Below, piece by piece: positions 21,053 through 32,202 of a DNA stretch of 64,000 nt. The notes under the pieces are model-generated. The model saw only the letters and a program-made list of their open reading frames with translations. It was not told where the DNA came from and searched no databases. Within the stretch, counting starts at the first letter, position 1. Every line of letters starts with the position of its first letter. Position numbers and translations under genes: made by a program. The stretch is from Turnera subulata (lineage: Eukaryota; Streptophyta; Magnoliopsida; Malpighiales; Passifloraceae), in the NCBI GenBank assembly GCA_028386065.3, contig JAKUCV010002086.1, positions 213,120 to 277,119 of the forward strand. Reading direction: 5' to 3'.

Positions 21053-22235
21053 GCTCCACCGGATTTTATGAAAATTGTACTAGTAATGGTTCAAGCTTGA
21101 GCACAAATTAATCTCTAGACTCTAGGATACTCTTGTAAAATAATTAGAAAAAAAGACTATGACTATCCCTAAATGATTTCGTATCAATTAGATAAAGATC
21201 TTATAAAAGAGACATGCCAAAACCAATGAATAAAAAAAAAGAATTAGCCTCACTTCAATTTAATTTTTTTTGGAACAGCGACCTTTTCAGTTTGAAGTCA
21301 CAACCACAAACTAAAAAGTAAAAATATTCCCTTTTGGAATAACAAAATAGGAACTTTGTTCCGATTTTAGGAAAAGCATGAAATATGGACCATCCATTCC
21401 GAAGAATCTTGGCGATTGAGAAAATACTCCACACTATAAAAGTTTTAAAGTCACAAATTCACAGCCAGTGATTTTCAAGCACGTGGGACCCAACAAGTCA
21501 AAGCTTACACTGTGTTTACCTTACCCCACAAGTCAGTCAAAGGTTTCACTGTGATTTGCTGGGTGCAGGAGCATCTGATTCTGATGTGCTCTTCTGTCCC
21601 ATAAAATCTTCCTCTTTTTGTACTGTGCACCACAACACAAGTCAAAAAGTTTTGTGTGGTGGGTGGTGTAGGATTTTTCAAGGTTTCACTTTTCAATTAA
21701 TGATTATCTAAAGAAAATGCAAGTAAAACTAAAGTCTTTAGCTAATTCGAGTTAGCATACTTGGTTGGGATTTAAGTACTCCCGTCACCCATCAAGTTTA
21801 GAGTTCAAATCCACTCACTATTCTTCTTGGTTGATAATTTATAAATACGACTATAAGCTCTTACAACTTAAACTAGGATTTGTGACAGTAATCTCTCCTA
21901 ATAAAAGATTTACAAATGATACAATAAAAAGAGAGATATTCGTATCGTATCAGAGACAAATCCTATTTATAGGGGGATTCTGGGTAAGACTTACAATATC
22001 ACCAACAATATATCTAGGAGTCCCCAAGGCCTTTAGGTGAACTTGCCAATAAGTTACTTTATCACTACAATTTTATCTTTTCATAATGACCATAATATGT
22101 ATTTGACTCATCTTCCTTGTTAATGTAATATGACATAACAATTAATATAATATGTCTTTGGTCTTTTAGGATATATGCTTAGGAAGTGATGTCGTTGGTT
22201 TATACATCTAGTGCATTTATGTTTTGAGAAAAATG
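21053..22235. other. AT-rich intergenic DNA
   Basis: Short ORFs occur on both strands, but none shows a recognisable family, and no splice-consistent coding structure was found. Confidence 0.55.
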
Positions 22236-23015
22236 AAGATTTTTCTATCTTGTGCCGAATTAGCATATGATAACCCTCCAAGAAAAAAAATTTAGATTTT
22301 CACAATTAATGAATATCATAATAAAGGCTTTTTTGGTGATTAAAATAACATTTTATTTTAGAAAGTGATTTGTGTAGTTAATCTCCCTATATTTATGTCT
22401 TGGATTTCTAAAGGATTAAAATATCTAGACCAAAAAAATTTTCCCTTAATAATCTATTAAATATGTATGAATTTAATCAAGTATGATTTGCAAAGTTTTA
22501 ATTTCTCTCATAAAACACGTGCCGGAAATCAGTTTGCCTCAAAAATATTCTAGCAAGATTTTTTTTTTCTACATTAGATATGAATAGATAAAATTTGTAC
22601 CTAAATTTTCAATTTCTAGACAAAAAAAATAGGATATGATAAAAAGTAAATCAATTGTTTGTATTCCGTCCACGATATGAGAATAAAAAGAATTATCCAC
22701 AAAATTCAAAATCCTGTAAATTAGATATGAAAATGCAAATTAGAAAATTGGAAATCCTTTTAAATATGTATGAATTTAATTAGATATGATTTGCACAATT
22801 TTTTTCCTTCCGTAGAAAATATTAGATATTTTAATAATTTTGAAATCCAAGACATAAATGTAAAAGAATAATATACAGATCATTTCTTAAAATGAAAAGG
22901 TTAGTTTGGTCTCCAAAAAAAATTAATATGATAATTATTAATTAATTATGAGAATTTGAAAAAAAATCCCATTTTTTATGGGTTATACCCCTAAATCGCA
23001 AGATAGGAAAACACA
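22236..23015. mobile_element. Inverted-repeat (foldback) element, possibly MULE-type MITE
   Basis: The two halves are imperfect inverted copies. The left arm has CTATCTTG near 22245, TTTTTTGGTGATTAAAATAA near 22330 and ATTTATGTCTTGGATTTC near 22391. The right arm shows their complements near 23000, 22915 and 22850. Long inverted arms without coding sequence suggest a non-autonomous Mutator-like or foldback element. The exact ends and the target duplication could not be fixed. Confidence 0.55.
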
Positions 23016-23038
23016 AATATAAAAATACAACCATTATA

Positions 23039-23776
23039 TCTATATAAATATATTAAATCAGAGACCAAGATCTCTGGTGTTGACAAATGGCTCTCTAAAG
23101 ATTGACATATGGCAACTAATTTTGTCAAAAAAATAATTAATATATTATTTAGTAAATTTAATAAAAAAACTTTTAATATTCTATATTTAATTCTAAATCA
23201 ATTGTTTGTGTGTAAATTGTTGGAGGGAACGTAAGGGCAATGACAAGGCATAATTGAGCTTAAAACGAATTAAATGCAAAAAATTAAGAGTCACATGCAT
23301 CCATACATCAAATTATGAAATGTTTCTTGAAAACCAAAGGTCACATGTATTTAATGTTATAATCAATTTTTGTGCTATAAAATTAGGAAAACCACACATT
23401 ATGGTAATCGTGTTACTAAGGTAATCTCTTTTTTTTTTCACTACTAAACAAAACCATGTTTCATGTTTTAGAGAATTGGTTACTTATGCATAGTTAAACT
23501 TCTGATTTTTAGGGCAAAATCAAAAATTTGTGCTTCATTCACAATCAAGAAATAAAACCTGAGGCAAACAACATAACCTTCAAGGGGATTCAAGGTAAGC
23601 TTTCAAATCCTCTCAATATAGTTGTACGGTTCCTATTTTAGTATTCGTATTTTAGAGCAAGAAATACCTTTTCAATTGCTTTTGTCTCATTCAGTAAGAT
23701 TAACTAAATATCCGTGTGCAACACGGTATAAATCAATCAGCACACAAACACGTGTGTAACACGTGTAGTTGCCTAG
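23039..23776 (+). mobile_element. Non-autonomous Helitron (738 bp)
   Basis: The 5' end is TCTATATAAATATATTAAA after an A. The 3' end is CTAG (23773-23776) before a T. A perfect hairpin, ACACGTGT-GTA-ACACGTGT, lies at 23748-23766, seven bases before CTAG. A second perfect hairpin, CCGTGT-GCA-ACACGG, lies at 23712-23726. These are the standard Helitron signatures: 5' TC, 3' hairpin plus CTRR, insertion between A and T. No coding capacity was seen. Confidence 0.75.
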
Positions 23777-24780
23777 TTTCTTTTATAGTTGGCTTGAAAT
23801 TTGAAGGGTGTACATCATTCCATGCTATAGATAGCAAATGGCTTAGAACATGTTCTAGTACCTCAGTTTCTTTCAAGTCAGCTACTAGCTAAACGACCCA
23901 CCTCATGTGCTAATTTATTACAGCCACATCTTATTTTGCTAGTGACATCATGTCAGCAAATTAATCAAACTGATATAGGAGTTCCACAATTGGTAATAAC
24001 AACCCGTTTGGAAAATTTTCAAGAGAAAGAGAATATCAGATGAGATGACTGAGGGGTTAGGATGAGTACCATGTCATATCCTAGTAGTATCATCTTTCCA
24101 TTTTTAATAAGCCAACTTATCCGGAAAGATTATGTCCTTTTATAAAATATTTCATTTTAAAAATTAAAAATCGTTACAAAAACTAAGTAAGAACTAAAAA
24201 GAATAAATAAAAATAAATGAAGGACTCAACGGTGGAGAGAAAAGTGATGCCTCTACAACCATCGTCTAACTCCTAACTCTTCATCTAATCTTTTTTTTTT
24301 TACTTAACTTGATTTCATGACCCACTAAAAATTATTTTTGTGATTGAAAATAATAAATTAAAGACAAGGTGCGGTAAGGATTTGAACTAGTGAATGATTG
24401 AAAAAACAATGACAAGCACAAAGCGCATGTTTGGTTAAAGCCTCAAGATCTAAAATTTTAAAGCTTTTAAATACGTTGGTGGTTTATATTTTGCGGCTGC
24501 TGTGTTTTTTTATTGCTGCAAAACCTTTCGATTGTTCATGGTGGTGTTCAACTGAGATGGGGTTGTCTACTTGTTACTGGGTAATAGTAGGAGAGGAGAG
24601 GTCGGCGACTAAAAGAAAAATAGAAAGCAAAAGGATTTTTAATTTTTAAAATGAAATATTTTATAGGAGGACATAATCTTTTCGGATGAGTTGGCTCATT
24701 AAAAATAGAAAGTTGATATCATATAACTACTAGGATATGGCATGGTACTCATTGAGCACAATAGAATTTCTCGGTTAGGA
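23777..24780. other. AT-rich intergenic DNA
   Basis: No gene, conserved domain or element ends were recognised. Two near-identical short segments around 24040-24130 and 24650-24740 are in opposite orientation (GGATATGACATGG-like and its complement), possibly the ends of a further MITE. Confidence 0.45.
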
Positions 24781-24785
24781 CTTAG

Positions 24786-25232
24786 TGTTGGGTTTGAACC
24801 AAATTGCTTGGTCAAATAAAGAAGAAGTTAGCACCGTTTTTTGTTTTGCAAGTTGGTTAGCCACTTTGTTTGACTACAAGTTGTTGCCAGCTAAATTAGC
24901 TGGATGAACATTAGAAAATCCCATTTTGTGCAGAAAAATAAGAAGAGAGTGGGAGAGAGGGAGAGAGAAGAGAGAGGAGAATAGGAAAAAAATATACACA
25001 ATATTTTCTTAGTCTCCTTATAAAATTAAGAAGTAAAATAGTGAGAAAAATACTTTGGGAGTATTTTTTAGGAAACACTATTTGTAGGATACTATCTCTC
25101 CTTGTAAGACTAATATTTTTATATTAGTGGAAGATTTGTAGTCCGTGGACGTAGGCAAGATTAAGGCCGAACCACGTTAAATCTTTGTGTCTCCTTTTAT
25201 TTTTCGCGAATCTTTTGCGGTTTTCCCCAACA
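24786..25232 (+). repeat. 5' LTR of copia element, lacking its TATA segment
   Basis: This 447-bp copy lacks about 70 bp found in the 3' LTR, including the segment with CCTATAAAAGGC, and lacks a short duplication near its end. Otherwise the two LTRs are closely alike. Confidence 0.85.
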
Positions 25233-25234
25233 AG

Positions 25235-25246
25235 TGGTAGCGGAGC
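25235..25246 (+). other. Primer-binding site (tRNA-Met-like variant)
   Basis: TGGTAGCGGAGC lies two bases after the LTR. It is the usual plant initiator-Met site TGGTATCAGAGC changed at two positions. The unrelated gypsy element has the same 12 bases at 63405-63416 on the minus strand. Confidence 0.7.
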
Positions 25247-25267
25247 GAGGTTCGATAAAGATTCGCG

Positions 25268-26719
25268 ATGGCGGTTTCGGGCACAAAATTTGAGGTGGAG
25301 CAGTTTGATGGCAAGAAGGATTTTAGCCTCTGGCAAAGCAACATTAAAGATTTGTTGGTACAGCAGGGGCTGATGAAGACGCTCTTTGGCAAGGAGAAGA
25401 AGCCAAAGGACATGAAGGATGAAGATTGAGAGGAGCTCGAGCAGCGAGCTGTGAGTACCATCAGATTAACTCTTGCGCCAGACGTGAAGTACAGTGTGAT
25501 GGACGAGACAAGTCCAGTAGAGCTGATGAAGAAATTAAAAGATATCTACATGTCGAAGTCACCTACAAATCGATTGTTCATGAAGAAGGAGTTGTACCAG
25601 TTAAAAATGCAGCAAGGTACACACGTAGTAGATCACATCAATCGATTTAATAAATTGATCAAGGGGTTAGCTAGTATTGATGTGACCTATGACGAAGAGG
25701 ATAAAGCCCTGATGTTGTTAATGTCTCTTCCGCATTCATATGATAATTTGAGGAATTCACTATGTGTTGGGAAGCAGACTCTTTCAGTTGCAGATGTGAC
25801 AGCAGTACTGATGGAGAATTTTAAGTTGAACCAGTCTAGCAGCGATACAGGTGAAGATATCGCTGTAGCAGAAGTTAACCGTGGCAGGGGCCCGTCACAG
25901 TCTAACAAGTTTAAAAGAAATTCTAGGTCTGGTTCACGAGGAAGAGTAGATTATGGAGATAAAGAATGTTACTACTGTCACAAGAAGGGCCATATCTAGT
26001 TTTATTGTGAGGAGATGAAGAAAGATATGGAAGTACTGAAGAAAAATCGCAAGAAGTCCGGTGAGACTGCGATTGTTGAAGAGGATTCGGATGGTGAACT
26101 CTTCTTGGTACAAGAAGCAAAAGGTGAGCACAAAGTTGAAGATTCATGGATTTTAGACTCTGCCTGTTCTTTTCATATCTGTGCAAATAAGGATTTGTTT
26201 AGCAGTTACAAGCCTTGTAGTGGTGAAGAAGCAGTAGCATTAGCAGACAATCATGAATTAAAAATTCATGGTATTGGTAGTGTGAAGATAAAAATGCATG
26301 ATGGTTTTGTGAAGACTTTTGGAGATGTGAGGCACGTGCCGGAGCTTGGAAGAAATTTAATTTCCCTTGGTAGACTTGATTCGAGAGGATGTGGCTTTTC
26401 TTCTCGAGGTGGAGCTTTGAAGGTTACCAAAGGCGCCTTGGTAATTATGAAGGGGGAATTAATTGAGAAGAACCTTTATAGGTTGATTGGAAGTGCAGTT
26501 AAAAGCAGTACAAAGATCGAGGCTCGTGCAGGATCAGGCAGGAAGCAGAACATTATTGCATCCAACAAGAGGAAGGTTGGCTTTGTAATGATAACTTGTA
26601 GCAGCAAAGGTAGTCGTACATCGGCATGCAGAAGATTGAAGCAGACTTGGATTAAAAAGTCCGAAGTTATGAAGAACGCCAAGTACAATTTAGTTCAAGG
26701 TGGAGATTGTTGGGTTTGA
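25268..26719 (+). pseudogene. copia gag-protease with two in-frame stops and deleted pol
   Basis: The frame opens with MAVSGTKFEVEQFDGKKDF, the copia gag N-terminus. The UBN2-type gag core follows (LKDIYMSKSPTNRLFMKKEL). The zinc knuckle CYYCHKKGHI has its last part after a TAG at 25997-25999, where the family normally has Trp. The first stop is a TGA at 25427-25429. The protease begins at about 26146 with WILDSACSFHIC, having Ala where the family has Gly in D-S/T-G. Coding similarity stops after VTKGALVIMKGELIEKNLYR, and the remaining about 200 bases lead to the polypurine tract AAGGTGGAGAT at the 3' LTR. All parts share one frame. Confidence 0.85.
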
Positions 26720-27224
26720 ACCAAATTGCTTGGTCAAATAAAGAAGTTAGGCACCGTTTTTTGTTTTGCAAGTTGGTTAGCAGCTTTGTTTGACTACAAG
26801 TTGTTGCCAGCCTTTTTTTGTTAGAAAATTAGCTGGATGAACGTTAGAAAATGCCTATAAAAGGCTTAAGGATGCAGTGCAAAAATCATCCCATTTTGTG
26901 CAGAAAAATAAGAAGAGAGTGGGAGAGAGGGAGAGAGAAGAGAGAGGGGAATAGGAAAAAAATATACACAATATTTTCATAGTCTTCTTATAAAATTAAG
27001 AAGTAAAATAGTGGAAAAATACTTTGGGAGTATTTTTTGGGAAACACTATTTGTAGGATACTATCTCTCTTTGTAAGACTAATATTTTTATATTAGTGGA
27101 AGATTTGTAAAAATATTAGTGGAAGATTTGTAGTCCGTGGACGTAGGCAAGATTAAGGCCGAACCACGTTAAATCTTTGTGTCTCCTTTTATTTTTCGCG
27201 AATCTTTTGCGGTTTTCCCCAACA
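26708..27224 (+). repeat. 3' LTR of copia element
   Basis: This 517-bp copy keeps the TATA box TATAAAAG at 26856-26863 that the 5' LTR has lost. Near 27085-27130 a short segment containing TATTAGTGGAAGATTTGTA is duplicated. Confidence 0.85.
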
Positions 27225-27229
27225 CTTAG

Positions 27230-27984
27230 GACTGATGGTTTATATATATCTTTTTTGTCAAAGAATTATATCCAACGTGGGATGGTCCATGGTTTTGCTT
27301 AAGAAAAAAAAAAACCTCCTAAATAAAGTTCGATAATTATTCAATCTTATGGTCCTACTTTTGAATATATACCTCTTAATTAACCAAATCGACAGTAGCA
27401 TATATAGCATACATAATTTCATTTTTCTTAATATTCTTCATATATAAGGGTAGATATCGACCCAGAAAAATAAAAGATAAACGTGCTACGAGATGTAGTA
27501 ACCGTTTCAACCAAATCTCATGATTTGTGTATGCCCTGTTCACATTGCCCCATACGCATCAATTTGCCACAGAAGATAAAAAAAAAAACCAAGCTTCCTT
27601 TCCTACCACCTTAAGAGAAGGTTCTCGATCAAACTCCAAAAACGAAGAAGATTAGGGAGCCGATACCTGCACTCCATTAGTTCATAAATGCACTCTACTT
27701 TTATTTTTTTTAAAATTTCACAATGATAAAATTATCCTATTAAAGATGCTATTATAATGAATTTTGCCTACATCTTTACACAAAAATATTATTATATTTG
27801 TATTGCGAGGAGTAGACGACATATCCGCAGACCCATTTGTATTTCATTAGTTTTCTTTCATCTTTTACTCAAAATGTAGGCGATAATGAAAAACTATATT
27901 TCCTTATAGTGGAGAAAGACCCGTCAGATTCTTATTTTAACTCAAATATAAAATAATCGCAAACAATAAGTTAGGCTTTATTTT
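27230..27984. other. Intergenic AT-rich DNA
   Basis: No gene was recognised. AAAGATGCTATT at 27743-27754 recurs after the LINE tail at 28372, and may be a target-site copy. Confidence 0.45.
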
Positions 27985-28374
27985 GCTCTTCACCAGAATT
28001 AGCGGAGGCACAAGCAGCACTCTTCGCTCTAGAATCCGCAAGAGATCTTGGATTCCGGAGGGTGTTACTAGAAGCGGATTGCCTACCACTCATCAATGCC
28101 TTGAAGAAACCTACGGCTCTGTTTTCATATTTCAGTATTATTGTCCATGACATTCTTTCTTTATGCTCTAGTTTTAGTTATTTGGGATTTTTACATGTCA
28201 GGCGAGAGGGTAATAGAGTTGCCCACGCTTTCGCCCAAATGGCAAAGACTCATTTATCTTTGTTGGTTTACATGGAGGATGCTCCTGAGCACATCCTCAA
28301 CCTAGGAGTTGCAGATGCTGTACACCTTACATTACATTAATGAAAGTCAGCATCTGTTTATCAAAAAAAAAAAA
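27985..28374 (+). pseudogene. LINE RNase H 3' fragment
   Basis: The frame ending at 28340 reads as a reverse-transcriptase-associated RNase H: ELAEAQAALFALESARDLGFRRVLLEADC, in part, then the closing REGNRVAHAFAQMA motif. A 12-A tail follows at 28363-28374. GATGCTATT after the tail repeats upstream at 27746-27754, a candidate target duplication; the 230 bases between that copy and the RNase H part remain unexplained. The rest of ORF2 is absent. Confidence 0.7.
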
Positions 28375-28911
28375 GATGCTATTCCTTCATATTTATGATG
28401 ATATTTTGTTCATGAAATTTGTGTTAGAGAATATGTAAAACTCTTCTATTTTTGTTTTAGTTTTAGAATATTCTATTTGTAAATAGATATAAATCTATTG
28501 AGATTTTAAATAGATTTTTCCGGATATTATCTATAGTATTGTATAAAGATTGAATTTTCCAAATTTCTATTTTTATACATATTAATTATTACAACAACAT
28601 ATTATGCTACCACTTTTTTTTATCATCCTCTTAATTTTTTATTTTTTTAAAAAAAATTATACTGCATATTAAATAGAGTAGCAAATTCTAATCTATTATC
28701 TATTATATATATTAATAGCTGAATCCCTCACCAGGTTTTGACACATAGGATTTTTAGAGTCTTGCTTTTTTGCCATGTGTAGGCTTTGAGGTCTTTGTTT
28801 TTTGCCATGTGGAGGGTTTTAGGTGTTGTTTGATTGGCCCTTATTTTCATTATAATTATCCCAATTAGAGTTAAGAAAAAACCTAATTATACACGATCAG
28901 ATTTTTTAGCA

Positions 28912-29102
28912 AGATTAGTACTCTCCACAATCAGAATTTTTTAATGATACAATCCTAATTATACTACACTTTTAGCAAGATGAGTTACTCATTCATTTTG
29001 TACTGTTTTTTTTAGCAAGATTAGTACTCTCCATAATCAGATTTTTTTTTAATCATACAGTCCTAATTATACTACACTTTTAGCAAGATGAGTTACTCAT
29101 TC
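28912..29102 (+). repeat. Two tandem copies of a roughly 100-bp unit
   Basis: The unit from TTTTTTAGCAAGATTAGTAC to GATGAGTTACTCATTC occurs twice (about 28912-29009 and 29010-29102) with a few differences. The LTR at 29103 is inserted at the end of the second copy. Confidence 0.75.
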
Positions 29103-31779
29103 TGTAACGACCCGGGTAAAATTTTTGAGATTTTACCGAGTCGTTTTAACTCTTACAACGGTAAATAGATTCTATCGTTGTAACCGTGAATTCTACCGCA
29201 CCGAGTTTTCCGAGTTTTACCGGGAGTAACCGAGCCTCGGTTTTCAATTCCGAGACTTGGGCAACGCTCGGGAGAGTTAATTGGATTTTCCGAGCCTAAG
29301 TTGTAATTTCAGAACCGGGACGAATTTCGGAAAGACGATTATACCCCTGGGATAATTTGAAGCCCAAGAGGAACTGGAAGGGTATATTAGTCTTTTACAA
29401 AGTCAGATTTTTTTTCCAACACCATTCAGCAATGATTGATAGATATTTTCTTTTTTTTATTCTTTCCTTTTCCTTCTCCTTTTCCTCCCACTACCTGTTG
29501 TTCCCCGATTTTTCTTTCCAACCGGCCACTCACTTTCTTTCCATCTTTTCTTTTCTTCTTTGTCTCCTATCTTCTTTTGTTCTTTTTATTTCTTCTCTTC
29601 TTCTCGAGCATCACGCCCCCTGCCACCCTTACCCTTCCTTTCTTTTTCTTCTTTTTCCTTCTTCTCTTCTTTTCTTTCTCTTTTCTTTTTCCTCCTTCCC
29701 GCGTCCACACCGCCTCTGATACCACCGTCCAAGCCACCTACACACCCCAACCTTCCCCCTTCTTCCTCTTTCCTCCACTACCTTGTCACCAAATCGCCAC
29801 CGTCTTCCTCTCCTTCCCCTCCCCGCCGGACGACACGCGACGCCGACACCAGACCGCCGCGTCTCCTCCCTCGCCCGATTTGCTGCCGCTGCCGAGGGTG
29901 AACCAGCTCGCCCCGATCCACCAGACACCGCCATCTCCGAGCCAGCAGCAGGACGACCCCTCTCCCCTGCAACACGAGCCGTCACCCCTCTCTTTCTTTT
30001 CCTCTCCTCCTCCACTCGCACACGCACGAACCCAACCGGTTTGGGCCTCTGCTCGCACCACCTTACTGCTGCCGACGACGTCGCCTCCTCTTCTCGCCGC
30101 CCTACTGCTGCACCGCGCCGTCCCCGCCACCTCCTCGCCTGCCGACAGCCGCTCGCTTCCTTCCCTGTTGCCGCCGCCGTCAACCTACTCACCAAGGTGA
30201 GTTGAAGATGATGGAAGGGTAGATTAGGTTTAGTGTAAGATGGGTTGGGTTGTGTAATAGGTTGGGCTTGGGCAAGATTTGTGGGCTAAGAGTTTAATTG
30301 GGGCCTGGGTTGAAGTCAGATGGGTTAGCTGGGCTAATTAGTTTACTGGGCTTAGCGCGTTGGGCTTATGAGTGGGTTTGATAGTTTAGACTAGGGCTGA
30401 CATCGTGGACCTAGCTATGGGCCTGGTCTGGTTGGCCAGTCCAATAACAATAAGAGACATTAATAAAAATACAACAAACTTATGGTATACGTATAAATAC
30501 ATATATATTCTGAAAGTATAAGCAAATAATAATTAATAACCATAATTTGGAGAAAGTAAATATTATCAAGGAAATAAATTGGATAAAAATAATGATGATA
30601 AATTTGAATTTAGTTTATTTACGGTTGTTATCTTTATAAATATATGAATATGTATATGCATACATACGGTCGTATGTGATTTACTAAGCATACATACGTT
30701 TTATAATAATTACCTCTTTTAGCATATATATACATGTAATTAAGAAACTAACAATTTAATTTACGGATTAAAAATGATATTATTCTATTTGGATTTAACT
30801 ACATATTTATAAGTCTTTTACATAAACCGTACAAAATCTATTTTATGGCTATGCCAGGATTGTTAATTTACCGGAAGTAATTTACTAACGTAACAATGGT
30901 ATTATTATTTTTACACTATTAGTTATGTGCATACATGTATTTATTGTATTATATTTACTTTAAATGACTAAAATAGTATGACTATAAAAATAAATGGTTA
31001 TACATAACTTACCTAATGAGCATGTATACCACGAGCGACTAAAGGGCTGGGATATCAGCTTGGACGCTCGGTTTCGGTTTTAATTTAAAATTACGTATAA
31101 TTAGTAAATCGGCTGAAAACATATAACGAGCCAATCTTTAATTAATTGGGAATGCTAATTTCATAGTAAAGGAAATTATTGAAATAATAAAATAAATATG
31201 ATATAAGGCAAGCCGTATAATAATTACTAAAACTAGCATCATGCATGATCGTCCTTGTTTGTGCATTGTAAGTGATTTTTGTTGTTCTAAATATAGGAAT
31301 ATCGAGGCTTAACCAGATATCGGCTTCCAAGGAGTATCAGGTGAGGATATAAACTTATAAACTTCGGTATGCTGCCCGTGGTACCCCGAATGTTGATTGA
31401 TCATTTTTCTTATATGTTATCTTGTTGTGCCTGTCATGTTATTGCTGGCTGCTATTGTGATTATTGTTATGTGTTTGATGACTACTGTGATTGATTATTG
31501 AACTTTGTGAGGTTGATGTGAATATTGTGATGACTATACGAGATACGAGATATGGAGTTAATAGTGATAGTGACCCGGTATCCTGACATTGTGACTGGAT
31601 TCCCAGAGGAGCTGTGAGGCTGAGAGCCTGCTCGGGAACGTGAATATGATGAGTTACTGTTGGACAGTGGAATAAGAAATAATAATAAACAGTGGTAATA
31701 ACATCTAGACATCTAGGTTGTCACGTGACAGGTATTGGTACGGCCAGATGGTAGTCGCCCTGTGATTTGTGATATGATA

Positions 31780-31876
31780 GGGAGGACTGCGTGGACTCCC
31801 GGCTGAGGACTGCGGGACTCAGTTGATTTGCTATAGGAAGGACTGCGGGACTTCCGCCGAGGACTGCGGGACTCGG
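31780..31876 (+). repeat. Four hairpins with identical loop and different, paired stems
   Basis: Stems are GGGAG/CTCCC (31780), CTGAG/CTCAG (31803), GGAAG/CTTCC (31836) and CCGAG/CTCGG (31857). The loop is GACTGCGGGA in three and GACTGCGTGGA in the first. Every stem is fully Watson-Crick paired although the outer bases differ between copies. Confidence 0.85.
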
Positions 31877-32178
31877 TTATTTGTGATATGATTTGTGATA
31901 TTTATGGATTAACGGGGAGTACCCTGGGGTTAGCTAACCTGGCTACCAGGCACGGCCGATACTTATTACGTGACAGGGCCCTAATAATAAAATTGGTAAG
32001 TCTACCGTCAAATGTCGGTGAGTTTATGAGATTGGCTTAACCATGAGAAGTTTGACGAATAGTTAGTTCAGGTAAGATGAAACTGATGCTATGTTTGTGC
32101 TTGCTGTACTTCTATTGTTTTCTGTGTTGGCTTGGGTGTATTTGCGGTTGCATGTATACTGTTGTTTATTTGTTTATC

Positions 32179-32202
32179 GGTGAGACAGTGGTTGGTCTCA
32201 CC
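32179..32202 (+). other. Terminal LTR hairpin
   Basis: GGTGAGAC (32179-32186) pairs perfectly with GTCTCACC (32195-32202) around AGTGGTTG. Comparable hairpins sit at 5396-5414 and 56255-56275. Confidence 0.7.

Larger units (their letters stand above)
24786..27224 (+). mobile_element. Ty1/copia retrotransposon, pol-deleted
   Basis: Two LTRs (24786-25232 and 26708-27224) enclose a 1.5-kb internal region. The target duplication CTTAG is perfect (24781-24785 and 27225-27229). LTR ends are TGTTGGG...CCCAACA. The internal region has a primer-binding site, gag, zinc knuckle and the protease start, then passes directly to the polypurine tract; integrase, reverse transcriptase and RNase H are missing. 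It could move only with proteins from another copy. Confidence 0.9.

Noticed and set aside
29357..30205. Overlapping ORFs of 113-254 codons on both strands
   Set aside because: They arise from a pyrimidine-rich tract and GC-rich LTR sequence. Several frames and both strands are open at once, and no domain is visible.
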